Under the pieces are notes generated by a model. The model saw only the letters and a list, made by a program, of their open reading frames with translations. It had not been told where the DNA came from and did not search any database. A stretch of 64,000 nt of DNA from Candidatus Schneideria nysicola (GTDB lineage Bacteria; Pseudomonadota; Gammaproteobacteria; Enterobacterales; Enterobacteriaceae): NCBI RefSeq assembly GCF_019923565.1, contig NZ_CP074435.1:310176-374175 (forward strand), given 5' to 3'. Shown here one piece after another: positions 63,861 through 64,000 of the stretch. The translations under genes were made by a program, and so were the position numbers. Numbering within the stretch: the first letter of the stretch is position 1; each line of letters opens with the position of its first letter.

Positions 63861-64000
63861 TAATTATCATTTTATAATAAAAATTTAGAAGGAGATGAAA
63901 TCTATAATTTTTTATTTTATTAGCTAAATAATAGTTATTTATATAAATAGAATCAATTTCATTCTATTAAAAAAATAATAGACTTCTCTCTTCTATTTAA

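Overview
The window is a gene-dense, AT-rich (roughly 30% G+C by eye) stretch of a gammaproteobacterial chromosome. About 60 proteins align over nearly their full length with Escherichia coli orthologues, several E. coli gene clusters survive in order, and many genes that would lie inside those clusters are simply absent. I see no insertion sequence, prophage, CRISPR array, integron or restriction system. Single-copy housekeeping genes, retained amino-acid and riboflavin genes, trimmed protein termini and odd start codons point to a long-term, vertically inherited, genome-reduced insect symbiont of the Enterobacterales (the Ishikawaella / Buchnera / Blochmannia type). I cannot name the species from the sequence alone.

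Layout. 1-2.3 kb: 3' end of tamB, then a 2-Cys peroxiredoxin. 2.4-6.7 kb: ribA, dsbA, eno, pyrG. 6.8-10.3 kb: qmcA with its NfeD-like partner, yciC, pgsA, nudE. 10.4-14.2 kb: the classical rpmH-rnpA-yidD-yidC-mnmE block, with yidD reading in frame into yidC. 14.2-18.8 kb: rplU-rpmA, ppa, a tRNA-Ser whose 3' end overlaps ppa, tusE, and rpsB-tsf-pyrH-frr. 19-22.8 kb: map, ddlA, fldA, yqjA, tadA. 22.8-29.7 kb: msbA-lpxK, ribB, hldE split into two genes, maeA. 29.9-37.9 kb: dapD, engB, psd-mscM, orn, lpdA. 37.9-44.3 kb: a shortened rlmN-ispG-hisS-bamB-der cluster and tRNA-Arg. 44.3-48.8 kb: lysS, prfB, recJ. 49-53 kb: pheA, ratA, smpB, ssrA (tmRNA), dnaB. 53-63.4 kb: the secG-leuU-metY-nusA-infB-rbfA-truB-rpsO-pnp-deaD block, with rimP and nlpI missing. 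The last feature is a small cysteine-rich protein I do not recognise.

How it fits together. The genes cover translation and ribosome rescue (ribosomal proteins, EF-Ts, IF2, RF2, RRF, SmpB/tmRNA), RNA processing, envelope building (lipid A export and LPS heptose, phospholipids, BamB, TamB, YidC, SecG, DsbA) and a few metabolic steps typical of nutritional symbionts: phenylalanine (pheA), lysine/diaminopimelate (dapD), riboflavin (ribA, ribB) and isoprenoids (ispG). Keeping LPS, outer-membrane and osmotic-safety genes suggests a cell that still has a working Gram-negative envelope.

I found no undescribed multi-gene system. The notable signals are changes within known genes: a programmed RF2 frameshift site with UAA instead of UGA, PheA that has lost both phenylalanine-sensing motifs, HldE fission at TAATG, a YidD-YidC in-frame fusion at a homopolymer, smpB and nfeD-like genes without a normal start codon, DsbA with a CFHC active site, BamB without a lipobox cysteine, TruB without its PUA domain, and an unusual tmRNA tag.
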